NCBI GenBank assembly: GCA_947846985.1
Contig: CANTUZ010000004.1
Span: 57,017,672 to 57,081,671, forward strand
DNA length: 64,000 nt
DNA from: Fratercula arctica
Taxonomy: Eukaryota; Chordata; Aves; Charadriiformes; Alcidae
Direction: 5' to 3'
Position numbers and translations under genes: made by a program
Shown here: one piece after another, positions 47,019-60,106 of the stretch
Position numbering within the stretch: position 1 is the first letter of the stretch
Layout: every line of letters starts with the position of its first letter
The notes under the pieces: generated by a model
Told to the model about the DNA's origin: nothing
Database searches by the model: none
The model's input: only the letters and a program-made list of their open reading frames with translations

Positions 47019-47532
47019 AGCTTAAAACAATATAACACCTCCCCAGACTCATTGGAAAAACTTTCATTAACCAGCATAGAAGAAAAAGTCAAGCTCACAG
47101 TTGAGTAGGATTAGGAGACACTTTGATCTAGGTAATATGAGAATATACAAAGCATAAATTGAGCTAATTTAGATGTGCAGCAGTGTATATGAGTTCAGAA
47201 TTTTGCCCAGCAATTTTCATTAAAATGAAGTCCTTCTTAAATGCCAAATATTCTTTGGGAATAAGTAGAGGTAGCAAATAAACCTAGATAAACTTTAAGA
47301 TGAATAACTTAATCAGGTGTGCAGGTTAGAGAAACTCACAAATAAACTCCCCCTGTTAAAAGGCATATATTCACCTCATTAACTGCCTGGGTTTCTACAT
47401 TCACACCTCTTTTGTCTTTGTTTTCCATTAACTCTAGTAAATGAGGTTATTTGTAGCAATGTCAAAGAAAAATATGGATTTAAGCAAGAAGAATCCCCCT
47501 GAAAAGCGAATTTGCAGTATTTCAAGCTCATT
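47019..47532. other. Non-coding stretch, nothing recognised
   Basis: AT-rich. No repeat family and no supported exon. Confidence 0.45.
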
Positions 47533-47680
47533 TGGGGATTTATACCCACCCAAGAGGTGAATCCTACAAGCTGCGCTCAGAGCTCGGGAGAGGGAGCGCG
47601 TTGGCAAGCTCTGCCTTCGGGAAGAGCACAGCACTCTCCAGCCAGGAGCACCTTCCACACGCGCGACAGTTTTCACAAAA
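47533..47680 (-). promoter_or_regulatory. CpG-rich islet with adjacent minus-strand TATA-like box
   Basis: CpG clusters (GAGCGCGTTGG, CTTCGGGAAG, CACGCGCGACAG) lie between about 47570 and 47670. Just downstream on the minus strand is GGTATAAATCC, a good TATA box (TATAAAT at 47538-47544). If used, transcription would start near 47508 on the minus strand. No transcript can be shown. The minus-strand frame spanning this block is discussed among rejected items. Confidence 0.25.
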
Positions 47681-50600
47681 CTCATCAAACTTCCAGCCGA
47701 AAATAAAATGACCAAATCCAAGGTTTTAAGTAGATGACTTGTACATTTCCATCGCATCATATTTACATTGAAAAGGTCAGGAGCTGGACTTTGTAAAACA
47801 TAGTAGATACAGTGTTGTGAATCCTCATGATGTTGGCTAGTCACTTTTACGTATGAATACACTGAGCTTTCTTCAATTGCGTTTTAGTACAAGCCTTGGG
47901 ATTATATCTAGGTGGCACCATGTCTGCTGAGCCAAAATCAACTGCAATAAAGAGAAGTATACTCACGTATTTCCAGGACCTTTCAGTTAAGCCATCATTC
48001 TATACGGATCAAATAAGCATTTTCACAAGGATATCTGCAATCTACTCCATCCTGCAAATTTTTAGGCTTTGTTCTCTATGGTCCTGGCAGCTACAATCTT
48101 CCAAGTAGACTGGTTCAGGCAGACCTACAGCAGAGGTTCTTGAAGAGACAGAAGAGGTTCTTGAGGTTTTTTTTTTTCTCCACACTGTATTTGCACTGCA
48201 AATTATTGTGAATTTTCAGTGTTTCCCTGGCACTTATTACTGTGATGCCCAAACATCTGGATACAGGTAATACACTTTGACCTGGCTGGCCATTGCAAAG
48301 TAAGTTTTCCTATAAAATCAGACTGTTAAGATGGGCAGCCTCTCCCATATGTTTGGGGATTTATTATTATTATTTTACTGCCCAGCATCAAGACCTCTAT
48401 ATTCTCTGCAATTGACTTCTTTGATTTGCAACTGCTGCGAATGAACATCTGCAGCCATCTTGGATAACAAATGGAAAAACAAATTTCAAAACAAGTTTGA
48501 AGTCAAAAGCCCCATAAAATCAGAATGGAGTAAAAAATCTTCAGAGGACTGCAATAATCATCACTTTTGCACAATTGTTGTGATTCTGTGTAGGCTAAAC
48601 CTGCAAGGTAAAATCCGGTTACATATAGTCCACATGATGCTTTGGTTATAGTGTGAAGACAGTTACAACCTGGAGCCAATTCTGGAGAGGCATCCAAGAG
48701 ATGAGCCATGCAAATAAGCTTTGTTTTCCAGGAGTAGTCTTTCTACTGTCGACTCTATTTACTGTCACTGTAACATCATCCATCATGCCGTGGAAAGTGT
48801 CAGACACAAAAATAAAGTGGAAATCTATAAAACTGGTTTTGAGCCAGTAAAAAATGTCAATTTTGTGGCAGTCTTTATTAATCCTATTAACTGCAGTGCT
48901 TTGGAATCCATAGGATTTCATAAGACTCATAATGCAAGCAGTGTTTGGATAAAAGAAGGCACATGTAAATCTCATGTATGCATACTCAGAGAAACCTAAA
49001 GAAACAATTCAGCATCTGAAATCCAGTTATGTCAGTAATGTCAAAGGTGATATGGTTGAGAAGGCTCTGCAGTCTTGTGAAGCTGGTTATCTGCTCCATG
49101 GTACCACCATGGGAAATTTTAATGTTGCAGTTAGAGATGTAGCTTCACACAGTTGACTTGAGCAAAATCCTCTCCATCACTGATGGGCTGAGCTGTCATC
49201 TTGAATGAACCGTGTCTCCCTCTACGTATCATGCCACACTTCTCTTAAAGAAAAATGTGTGTTTTCACCAGAGGAGATCTAATCCAGCTAATCACAAGTA
49301 ATTACAAGAGTATTGTACAAAGTATGTGAAACACCTTTTGAAATATTTTTCCTGCTATCAGAATCACTCTTTTATGTTTTTGCTTTGTGTGTTATATTCA
49401 GATTTACTGTTTTTCCTAAATATTTGTGCTACATGCATAACTGGCCTAGAGGGTATAGAATTAAATACTTTACAATTAGAAATTCTGAAGGAAAAGAAAA
49501 AAGATCCTCTCTCTTCAGCAATGTACTTAGCTCTAAGCATATACAATAAACTGAAAGTCTGACTGTGAACCTTTTCTTCCCTCTGGGGAATGTTTTTTTT
49601 CACATAAGTAACCTCATTTATTTACACAGGGAGAAGTACACTAAAGACTCCAAAGGCAAGTGTCGGAGGAGAGCAGTTCAGCTGGGGCTGCACATGAGAT
49701 GATGGGCTGTGAACTGTGGTTTATTAATTCATTTTGGCAATGTGACCCAGTAAGTGCAAAATAACAGTAATGTGAAATATGGTACACAAAATGTGACTAA
49801 CAGCAATTATGCTAACTGTGAATCTAATCTTGGAGAAAGCAGCAATGAGGGATGCTCAGCATCCCAGGACATGTGTGGTTAACCTCAGCTAACCGGGTTG
49901 ATCTCCCTATGCTCTGTTATGTCGATTGGGAAGGATAAGCTCATTCAGACCATTATTCTACGGCAAAACCCCAACATTACTTATTTTTACTTACTCCTGA
50001 GGAATCTTTGTGTCTGTCTCTCTTTCCACATATTGTAGGAAGACACTTAGACTGTCTTAGAAAAGTGGCTCTTGTAAATACCCATCTTAGAACTGTGGGA
50101 AAAAGTAAATTGCAGTACATAAATTAATCTAAGTTACATATGTATTTACATGTTGAATGTCAAGATATAACATATAGATTGCCACCAATGGTGCAAAAGT
50201 GGGTTCAAATGAAGCACATGCTCAGTGGCCTTGCTTGTTGGCAAATATCAAACAAATGTAGAAATCAATATCCACTACATCGGGAAGTTAAAAATAATTA
50301 TATCAACACAGGGAAGAGGGCCAAGGGCCCAGGCGGGAGTTTGTCACAGGCTGCCTGTGGCTGTCCAATGCTGGCACTGCTCTGACCTGGGATTTGGCCT
50401 GGGCCAACCAGTGCTGCCCCACCCTGGGGGGGAACGTGGAGCCCAGGAAAGGTACTGAGAGGCCACTCTATTCTGCGATGGTCAAAGTGCCAACCATGCA
50501 GACAAGTTACATCAGGCTGCTTGCCCTAGGGGGCAGAGGACAAGCTGTGGCCCACTTTATTTAACACTATAAAAATAGCCTGTTTTGACAAGACTGCAGC

Positions 50601-52613
50601 ACAGCTGCATAATGTGATATTAATGTCCATCCCTGTGCCCATTTCCATGTCCACCTTCACAGGCAGTATGGACTCCTGTTTCAACATTGCTGTAGACAGG
50701 TTCACAACCAACATGAAATAAAAGTCCCTAATACCTCAGTCCTGCCCTTGGCACAGGCATGTTTTGTTAGCATAGTGACTGAATTATTCCCTTATCCATG
50801 ATGTATTCCTATTAATAACATTCTGCTCTGACTAACAAACAGCTTTATTTTATTGCCATGATTTCTATCTTTCTCACAGTCTTTAAAAATATGAACTGAA
50901 ACACTCACTCCAGGAGTGGTTAAAAAATATTACTACTTCAATACAATATTGCAGGTAGTAAATCTTTTCACATATGAAAATTAATCCCTCTGCTTGTTTA
51001 GAGGGACACATATTGCAAAATAAAACCACAACTGTAGGTGATAAGAAAGTCTCCACAACTGATAGCCCTGCCTGCTTTCAACTGATAGCAGAGGTACCTG
51101 GTGCAAGGAAATCTGCTGCTTTCATAGAAATATCAACCACAGAGGAGATGACATTGCTGGGATACAGCACATCAGCAGAGAGAGGAGAGAGAATCTTCAT
51201 TAACAGCAACTCAATTAAATGGGATATGCAGGGCTGGACCCAGCCATATTGACTTAATTTGTGGTGTTTGCTCTGTACAGACTTCAGAGACAAAGGCAAG
51301 TCCAGTCTGAAATCTCAGTCGCTGACAACAGCTTTGCTCTCCTAATGGAGCAGAACTTTCTCTGAGGAGGCAAAGCTTGTCTGGGCAAGGACTTCCTTGA
51401 GCTTAGTCTGCGACAGTCAAGACACCTAAAGTCTCCAAGGTCTACAATAAACGTCAACACATTCAGCTTCAAGTGCAAGGCGTAAAACCTTCCATCTGCC
51501 TTCTCTAACAGGAACACAAAATAACATGCACATTTAAAGAAAGAAAAAAAAAAAGCTTCACATACTTTATAGTCCACGTATATCTAACTGAAGTGCTCGG
51601 ACATTCTGGCAGTAATGGTGATAGAAACTTAGTCAAGCCAGAGGGGCTGCAGCTCAGGGTCAAGCAGTGCTCCATAGGTCCACAGCCACACAACTGGCAT
51701 CCTGAGACACCTTCCCAAGTGGCCGATGATACCTCCTGCCCTGAGAAACCTTCCCTTCCTGAGCCAGGACAGTGTCTAAGTTCACTAGTCTAGCTCAAAA
51801 AATGATGCCTTTGGAGAATCCAGTCATCTTGAGGCTTATGATAGCACCATCACATTATAAAACCCCTAAAAATTATCTCCCTAGTTTCCTCTGCAGCACC
51901 ATCATCACTGATTTGGGTGATAGGATTGACTACTTGGGCAAATAAAAGTGACAAATCAATCCTAAGAGTAACGGACATCCACTACTATATTCCTGGTGAC
52001 GAGGTCTTAGAATGGGATTTGCACTGAGTGAGCTCGTACAGCTCCAAAGAGAAGATAATTTATACAAGCAAAAAACCCAAAACCAAACCACGGCCCTCCC
52101 ACCCCAATTTGCAGTACTTTAATCAAGATGTGAAGGAACACAGGGCCCTTTATAGAAAATAAACCAACCGCATGTTGGAGCTTTCAGGAAAGCGGATGCG
52201 CAGTGTGCTAACAGGGAGATGGATACTGGCAGCCTCAGAGTCCCACCTCCTTCCTGAGTCACCATCTCTCCGTCCCACAGCATGTTCTTGGCTTTGCTCT
52301 TCTGATGCGCGAGTATGACCCCAGTTTAGATGTCTTACAGGAGTAGGCCAGATAAGTTTGACCTAATCAGTTCTCCTACCCACTTGAGAGAGGGGATTGA
52401 TAAAATTGCATACTATGCAATCTAAATAAAAGTAATCATTTTTTATTAAGTTGCAACTCACCACCAGGAAAGGAAATAAAAGTGAAGAAAGTAAAGCGAG
52501 CTATCACGGAAAGTAATTCACTGCCATGGCCAGCTGAGCTTAAGGCCATGCATGCTTTCACTGGTTTGGTATGTTCTGAAGGAGGAAGAAGTTTACAAGT
52601 TTGTCCTACTCAC
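47681..52613. other. Non-coding stretch, nothing recognised
   Basis: Only a short direct repeat (48132-48164) and homopolymers stand out. A minus-strand 33-base splice-like segment near 47965-47997 and others like it are isolated. No gene can be supported. Confidence 0.45.
48132..48164. repeat. Short direct repeat
   Basis: AGAGGTTCTTGA occurs twice, with 21 bases between starting points (48132 and 48153). Confidence 0.9.
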
Positions 52614-52720
52614 CGCGTGACCCGGCGCAGGCTGCTCCACCCTGCCTCGCAGCGGCGCCGAGCCTGCCAAGCCTGCTGCTGAGATTCCCTCACCACCCCC
52701 TCCGGGGCCCGGAGTACAGC
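52611..52720. promoter_or_regulatory. CpG-rich islet (candidate small CpG island)
   Basis: The densest CpG cluster in the window: CACCGCGTGACCCGGCGCAG, CTCGCAGCGGCGCCGAGCC and CCGGGGCCCGG. It is too short for a classical CpG island but distinct from its surroundings, with a TATA-like ATATATAAAT at 52844-52853 readable on either strand. Confidence 0.35.
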
Positions 52721-52762
52721 ACAGCTACCCTGTTTCTCTCCTCCGTGTGTTGTCAGCACCAT
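52614..52762 (-). CDS. Candidate first coding exon in a CpG-rich islet, minus strand
   Basis: On the minus strand, ATG (52760-52762) lies in a good Kozak context (ATCATGG: A at -3, G at +4). The frame is open for 49 codons plus two bases, up to the donor CACGCG|gtgagtagg. The peptide begins MVLTTHGGEKQGSCAVLRAP, is rich in Arg, Gln and Gly, and resembles no family I know. About eleven CpG dinucleotides occur in the segment, unlike the surrounding AT-rich DNA. A TATA-like TTATATAT lies about 85-90 bases upstream of the ATG (52845-52852). The exon would end in phase 2. A downstream exon could not be assigned with confidence, so this may instead be a non-coding first exon or a CpG-rich coincidence. 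Confidence 0.2.
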
Positions 52763-52859
52763 GATAAAGTGCTTTGGGGCTTGTTTTCTTTTTTTTCTTC
52801 TTTTTCTCTGTATTCTGAGCTACTTCCCATTCTTCCTTGGGGGATATATAAATCCAGTC

Positions 52860-55800
52860 TTCACGGTTTATTCCTCAAGCACGAGGGACTACCAGATAAA
52901 ATAACGCAAACTAAGGAACCTAGGCCAAGTATCTGTCCCAATAGTCAAAGCGAGTTTCACCATGGACTGCAAAGGGACTCAGACTTGGCCCTGTTTCTGC
53001 AGATATGGAAAACATTAGTGAAGCTTTTGAACATGCCTGGGGCTCTGTCTTAACCTCTGTTGAGCAGCTATAGGAAAAATGTAGGAAACATAAATTTCTC
53101 CTCTGCTCGTGAGCCAGGGAGGGAGACTTGTCCAATGAACGATCTGTGACAGCACATTTTGAAGGTGCCATACGTTTTCCAAGCTATCAGAAGATATAAA
53201 ATGCGTGAAGCTCCCAGCAGCAGTTATAGCCAGTAGGGAAAGGTGGTCTCCTGCTGGAGGAGCACAACACATCCCACAAGGGGCTGCAGCCAAGACACAC
53301 AGTCCTGGTGGGAGCTGATGGTATCTCCAAGACAGAGGAAACATTAGGCTGTGCTCTTGTTCTGCTCTGCTGTACGAGCTAGGCATGTTTAGCTCGTACT
53401 TCATAATTACCAGAGGTGATTTATTCTTTCGTTATCATCACAGAAGCTTAATCAAGAGAAAGGTCATAAAAAAGGTCCAGACTTTTACACATTGCAAAAG
53501 TCTGACATGGGTGTTTTGCTATGTATTAGGAGTAGAGCTTCTTTGCTCCATAGTCTGAGCAGGAATCGACTTGGCAAAGGAGAGGATCTAATCAACTTCA
53601 TTTGTACTTTGCCTTCTCTCACAGAAACTGGGAACATATGTCAAATCAAGCAACCACAGAAGTGTCCAGGATCGTGGTTTTCATTTTTTCTGGAAAAAAT
53701 AGAACAGATGGAAGGCCAAGTAACCACACTTACTCATTGTACGTGACTTTCTATCATGGGTGTGTAAGAGGTTAAACTTTATCTTCCTCCTGTTGTTTGC
53801 CAGTTTAAGATTAAGCAGTTCATTGTGGGACTATTCTTAAAGAATTGTGCATGAGACTGACAAAACCAGCTAAGCAAGAGGAAAAAAACACTGCAGAGTG
53901 TTTGGGCACGTAACTGCAATAACTGCAAGACTTAAAGAAGGTGCAAATTACTATGGTGTAATGCAGTTTTGCTATGGCAGAGAAGTTAAAATCTGTCCAT
54001 ATGGTTTGTTCTTATTTTAGAGATTGATGCACGTAGACACTGTAATTTCATACACAACAAGTGAAAAAGGGGATTTCTGCATAATAATATGTCACTTCCT
54101 TCTATCCCAGGCTGTTCTGTATTCTGACCATTCTGGCATGACCTTTCTGGTGCTGAAATCAAGCAGCTCCCTGATGGTGTATGTGAAGGGTTTAGCTATG
54201 TTTGGTGTTCAATATAAAGATCCAGGCGTGTCATTTTGCCATGGCAAATTTAGAGCGAAAGAATGGATTAGTCATGGCAAAAATGCTATGTATAGATGAA
54301 ACTCAGCAGAAGCTATGGGCTTGTTTCCTAGTGGCTCGGTGAGGGTTGTGTCATTCTATTTATCAGAGAGGTTTTTGCTGGTGGCTGGTTTTCTGTTGGT
54401 TTCGGTTTTAAACATGGGGGTGGGAAAGAGCGTGATGGATGAGACAGTGATGGAACTGAAGCAACTGAGCAAAGACCACCATAAGATTAGCATCTTTATG
54501 TAAAGATAAAAGACGTTTATTATTTACATCCCTATTGCCTCAGAATTCTAGCCAGGGACCAGGATTTCATAACACTTAGTAATGGACATGGCAAAGACTG
54601 ACAAAGGCTTAGAAATGAGGTACAAAAGTGCATGGCTTTAGGCAGATAGCCATAGGAGTACGAAGAAGCAGCGGCAAGGACCCTGTTCCTCAGAAGCGTT
54701 TCCAGCAGACCAGCAGTCTGCTCTTCAAAAAGGTTGGGTGGCACAGAAAAGGAAAATGAGAAGGAAGATTTTGAAGGAGAATAACAAAATAAAATACTGT
54801 GAATGTTTTTAGTTCAGAACGTAGATTAGCCAGAAATACCTCCAAACATATGCGGACCACAGTTAGTGATTTCCAGCACAGAACCCAGGACATGGCATCG
54901 CCTGGGCCCTGAGCAGCCACGATTGCCTTCAGCTGATATGAGGGAAGAGTTATTTTCATCTTCCTGGGTAAAGGTCAAGACTCTCCAAGGCAAGTGACAC
55001 TGGGATCAATGAACACTTCGAGTTTAGCCTTGTGAATAAGTGTGAGACTCCCATTTTCCTGTTGTGAAGTTTGCTTTCTATTTATTTGGGACATTCATGC
55101 CCAAAGCAAACTGTGTGAAGTTCATGGAGTTACACTGTTTAATTTTGCTCTAGGAGAGTCAAGTAAAATGTTCAACACTTGTGAAATTTCTGTGCTCAAC
55201 ACTTCTGTTTGTTTTGTTTTGTTTTTGGATTTTTTTCTAAAAAGAACTTTGATTTTCAGGCTGAGATTTTAAACACACTGGAAATTCTAAGTTACTGTTA
55301 CCACAGCAACTGGAATTATATACACCGATTAAAAACTGTAAGTGTAACAACCACACAGATTAAAACAAATTCCTACAGAAGGAGTCTCCATTCTGGCTAA
55401 TAAGAAGCTTTCCTTGAGTTTCTGAGGTTTTATGTGAATAGAAACAGAGATAAAAATAATGACACTTCTCCAATCCAAAAGCTTTCCAATTAAATTACTG
55501 TATAAACTTCTTAATGTAGAATTTTCTGCTTTTCCTGATACATTATCCTTGATTTTGGACTTAGCAGACAATAGACCCTTTCCCGAAAAGCTGGAAATCT
55601 AAACATAAGAAGAACAATTAATCTTTAATATTAAACAATGAGATAATTTAGATTCTAATTACCTGTGGTTTAGTTCTGCAAATCTGATTGAAGAGCTTTT
55701 GTAGCACTGAAACTTTGGAAACTTTGGCTTCTCCTTAGAGCAAAGTCGTATACATAAGAGCATGCTAACACTGGGCTGATTAATTTGTTTCATAGTGGTT

Positions 55801-58800
55801 GTCATCAATTTATCATCCTACACCTAGAACGGGTAGACAGCTATGATTAAAAAAAACCTACTTCTATCTCAAAAACTGGAATACAATTTTTTGACAAAGA
55901 AGCTGCATGCACAGGGCTGGGCTTACTAAATCAGTCTCTGGAAGAGCACATCCCTCTCCACTGACCATAAAAGGGTCTGGCTGACAGGCTGGGATGAGAA
56001 GCCTAACTTTTACCCACTAAATTTAGGTGACAGTAATTCCGTTTTTTATGGATGATGCATTACTCTTCTACTACCCTTGGAAGCAAGGTCTGCTTGAAAC
56101 TGACCTCTGAGACTGGCCTCTTCATGCAACCTCAGGAGAGCTTATGGGTTTTAAAGAAAGATGAAGCCACTGGGACACTATGAGAACCCCTAACAAGTGG
56201 GCATTTGAAGTTCCCATTACCTGCCCTATAAAATAGGAAGGGGAAAAAAAAAAATAATTATTTCATGACCTTTAAGCTAACAACATGGTCAAGAGGGGCA
56301 TCACAGAAAGGGTGTGCACAGGAAGAGGTGACACACTAGGGATCACCTAGTTTGCTCCAGGTAGCGTGACATCCCCACACAGTACCTTGAAGGTTACTCA
56401 GGCCACATAATGCATTAGCAGCTTATATTGCTTCATTTTTTCCATGTATATACACTTCATTGTGTGTGTACGTCACCACTGAGCAATTAAAGCTGCTGAA
56501 GACGACAGGCCTCACTGTAATAATTTTAAGCTTTGCAGTGTCATAACTGAAGGAGAAAAAGTGGTTTTTAAATGGGGAGCAGTGATAAATAATAAATGTT
56601 AACATTTCAAAGAAAATTATTAATCAGTCACAGGAAGCACTGTCTCTAGGTTTCAAGCACAAAATATTAATAGATTTCAAGGCCAGGAATGTACTTCTGA
56701 AAATGATGGGTTTTGTCATCCACCAAAATTTCACCCAAATTTTCATTTCAAAGTGTTTTGTCATTCTTTACCGTGAATTGATACAGGAAATCAAAACTTT
56801 GTAAAATAACCTGCAGTTACGTAAAATTTGCTAACATTCAGCCACCACTTCCTGGCTTTATGGATCATCACATCTACCCTGTTTCTAGTAACATGATAAT
56901 TTATACTCCTTGGGGAAACACTTTTGCCTCTTAATCAAATAAATCCAATAAAATCAATTTCACATGCAAATCACAGGACTGATGGAAGATATTTCACTTC
57001 CAAACCATTGGAACCTTTAAGGCCCCATGCATCAAGATGAGAGTCTGTGTTTTGAAGTATCACTCCTGAGAGTTCCAAGAGGGTGGTGATCCTCTAGGTG
57101 GGTATTTGGCAGTGTCCAACTGCTGGCAGTTTCACCTGTTGCCGATCGGAAACATCATTTGCTATGAATGCTCTTTTTGTGGTTCTCCTGGAGTAAAGGA
57201 AAATCACACGGACAAAAACACATACAGACGCTAGACATGCAAACCAGCAAGAGAGGCTGGTAAGATAACCCTCACACTGGTTTTAGATTGTGCCTATGTT
57301 TTATCTCTCCCATCACCTACACTTTCTCACACACAGATGCACACCTGAGGATAGGAGTCATCTCGCTTATCTTTATTCATCTAAAAATCATCTAGTCTTA
57401 ACTGGTTATCTGGGTTCCCTCTAGAGTCTCTGCAGGGAGAAAATCGAGAGGCAGGCACATCCAGAGGGCAATTCACTCACCTGCATTAGACACTCAGGAT
57501 GGGATGAATCAGCCTTTAGAAATGCTCCTCTCTCTTCTTTAGCAGCAGACAGAAAATAGGCAATCTGCCTGGAGAAGATAACTAACTGATAAAGTTAGGT
57601 AAGGTGATTCCCATATGTAGCTATACCCTGCTTTTGGAGACTGTTGTCCTTTGTTGGGATTTATCATGCTACTGTAAGAGACAAACTTTCATTAAGACAG
57701 ACCAGCAGAGTGGTTGGAATCAAATTTGAGCTCAGACTGCACCTTTTTGCTAGTGAGAAAGCATTAGCAAAGCTTCCTCAAATTTTCATGCACCAACATG
57801 TTTCCTGCTTCAGGTTAGAATTGGAAGTGGTGAAATAGCACAAGAAAAACAACTTTGGCTCTGCTGCAAAGCAGTTCCCATGAGATTTCATCCCAGGCTG
57901 AGAAAGTAAAGGATGTTGGAATAGTTCAAATTCTGGGCAACTGTCCACACTTTGGGGTGCAGCAAACAGAGCAGAGCACTTGTGAGATTCTTCACGGTCT
58001 TCTTCAAAGGCTGACTAAACATCATTTGAAACTGCAGGCTGGTATAGTATGTAGTAGACCAACTACAATGCAAGATAAGGCATATAGAGAACACAAGGCT
58101 CAGTGCATTAAGTCTCTGTGTAATTCATGGACTTAGTCATTATTTACTACAGCTCTAAAGAGGCTCCCAATAGCCCCCTCAGGAATTAGCACTTGCTCTG
58201 CACTCATAGCAGTAGCGTTCAGCCAGTTAAAGCCCAATATACCTCTTACAGAAGATGAAGCAGAGTGTTATGGAGATGTAAAATTGTTTAATATGTGGCC
58301 CCATGCTGCACACTATTCAAACACTTTCTGGGGAGGTGACCGCTCCTTTCCTCCTGCAATTCCAGGCAGTGCTCTGTACCGGGTAACTAAACACACTGCA
58401 GCAGCCACACAGAGGCATAAAGGTTGAAATCTCCATTAGCCTCCAGTGCCTATTCTAAGGCACCTAACACCTGATATGTTCAGAAGACACAACACCGTAT
58501 AGCATTTGCTGTGTAAAAGGAACAGATTTTGTCAATATAACTTGTGACAGTGAATCCACAGAACTTCCAAGCTTGGGTGCTTTACCCCAACTAAATGTTT
58601 AGAAAATAGGTCAAAATAAAAAGAAATTTTTTTTTTTTTTAAATTCATGAGCTACTGTTAAAAGTTTGGTTTGAATGTGTTGCTTAGCATGAAAAGGGAT
58701 ATCGTATCAGTAGATAAATGCCTTAATTACAAGTCTTTCCTCTTACTGCAGATTATGCTTAGTTTCCTGTACATCCTCTCATTTCTGCAAACGTCCTACA

Positions 58801-60062
58801 GAAAGCATTAAACAAACCTTTTAGCTTTCACTCTTTACACTATTCTCTATATTTTAAATGGGAAACTGAAGAAGGGTTCAAGACCTCACCTATAATCTTT
58901 TGAAATTCTTCTCCACAAAGCTTCATGAAAATGCAGTCCCACAGTTGTTTGGGTTTTTTTGGTTTGTTTTTATTGTGGTTTTGTTTTGATTTTTTTTTTT
59001 TTATATCTCCCTTTCCGTCCAGAGATGAAGCTCTCAATGGGACTATCTAGCTTCCCGAAATTCTTTTATTGTCCCTTTCTTCTTTCACTCCTCAAAATCC
59101 TTCAATAATTCACCTTGGCCTTCTCCCAGATTCAGTATCATCTAGACTTTGCCTCATTAGGCCAGGAAAAATCCTTCTTCATTTAAGAGTGAAAGTAAAG
59201 TTTCTCAAGACAATTGGTTAGGGAGTCACAGCCATCAGTGCTGCAATTTAATATCAGTGCTCCCTTTCAATAAATATTTATTACGGCTTTTGGGTTAAGA
59301 GGTTCAGAGATTGAGCTGTACAGTTCACATTGTCCAATTACCTTAACTTGGAATTAAATAAAATCCTCACATTTTATAAAACTGAGCAAATTTGCAAGGT
59401 GCAACTTAAAGGTGCAAAGTTGCTGCCTTTTCCCAGTCTCACGGGAAAGCTCTTGGGCTGACGGTTGTCTTTGTTTTGTAGGAGAAGAGGACTATATGTT
59501 GCTTAATGAGAAGTGAGGTGTCCATGCCATACTTTGGTCACTTCCCTATTAACAAAACCAGCCCATGCCCATAGTGGTTATCATCGCTACCAATGACCCA
59601 ATTGGAAGAAAAGCTGGAAACTGATTTCTAGCCTCAGTTCTGTTTTCTAAAGAAAGGACATTTCTAGCCTATTTCTTTGTGATTAAAGCCTTCAACATGC
59701 AAGCTGCTAGAAAACTGATGTAACCAGATTGTCAGGATGGAAAGAAACAAGCAGCTGGGATCCCCATCTGCTGCAATAAGGAGCTAAGCTAAAAATCCTC
59801 CCAACATACTCATCTGAGGTAAAACGAGTCAATAAAACTGTATTTTTATCCATAGAAGCACCCCACAAATTTCCTCCTTTCCCTTTACTTCCCTTTACCC
59901 TACCCCTTTACAACACACTTAAACCAGGATCAGCTGAAATGGTCAGGGTTTGCAGCCAAGTCCACGGGCTGCTATATGAACAAAATAGGTAGCACGTAAT
60001 TTATGTTTGATGTCAAGGGCATAATTTGCCTCATTGTCTTCAACAATGCTACACAAATGTGT
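52860..60062. other. Non-coding stretch, no gene or dispersed repeat recognised
   Basis: Contains T tracts at 58627-58640 and 58968-59002 and AT-rich sequence. 53760-54010 looks unique and motif-rich (for example TTAAGATTAAGCAG and GGTGCAAATTACTATGG), but no frame or splice chain is supported. The 129-codon minus-strand frame at 53015-53404 and the 112-codon frame at 45636-45974 are of chance length with no signals. Confidence 0.45.
58627..58640. repeat. T homopolymer
   Basis: Fourteen T. No adjacent element is recognised. Confidence 0.9.
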
Positions 60063-60106
60063 CAATTGTGGCGCTTCCTCTGATCCGTCGATAGTGCCCA
60101 CAATTG
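60063..60106. other. Imperfect hairpin in motif-rich unique DNA
   Basis: The arm CAATTGTGGCGCT (60063-60075) pairs with AGTGCCCACAATTG (60093-60106): nine perfect pairs plus a few more across a small bulge, around a 17-base loop. The stem is too short for a typical microRNA precursor. The surrounding 59.99-60.22 kb is free of repeats and could be regulatory DNA. Confidence 0.55.

Noticed and set aside
47434..47862. 142-codon minus-strand frame
   Set aside because: GTG start, mixed composition changing along its length, no acceptor-donor structure. A few frames of this size are expected by chance.
52601..53053. 150-codon plus-strand frame across the CpG-rich islet
   Set aside because: It begins at TTG, has no internal ATG until near its end and no exon borders. 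Its length reflects GC-rich and pyrimidine-rich DNA with few stops.
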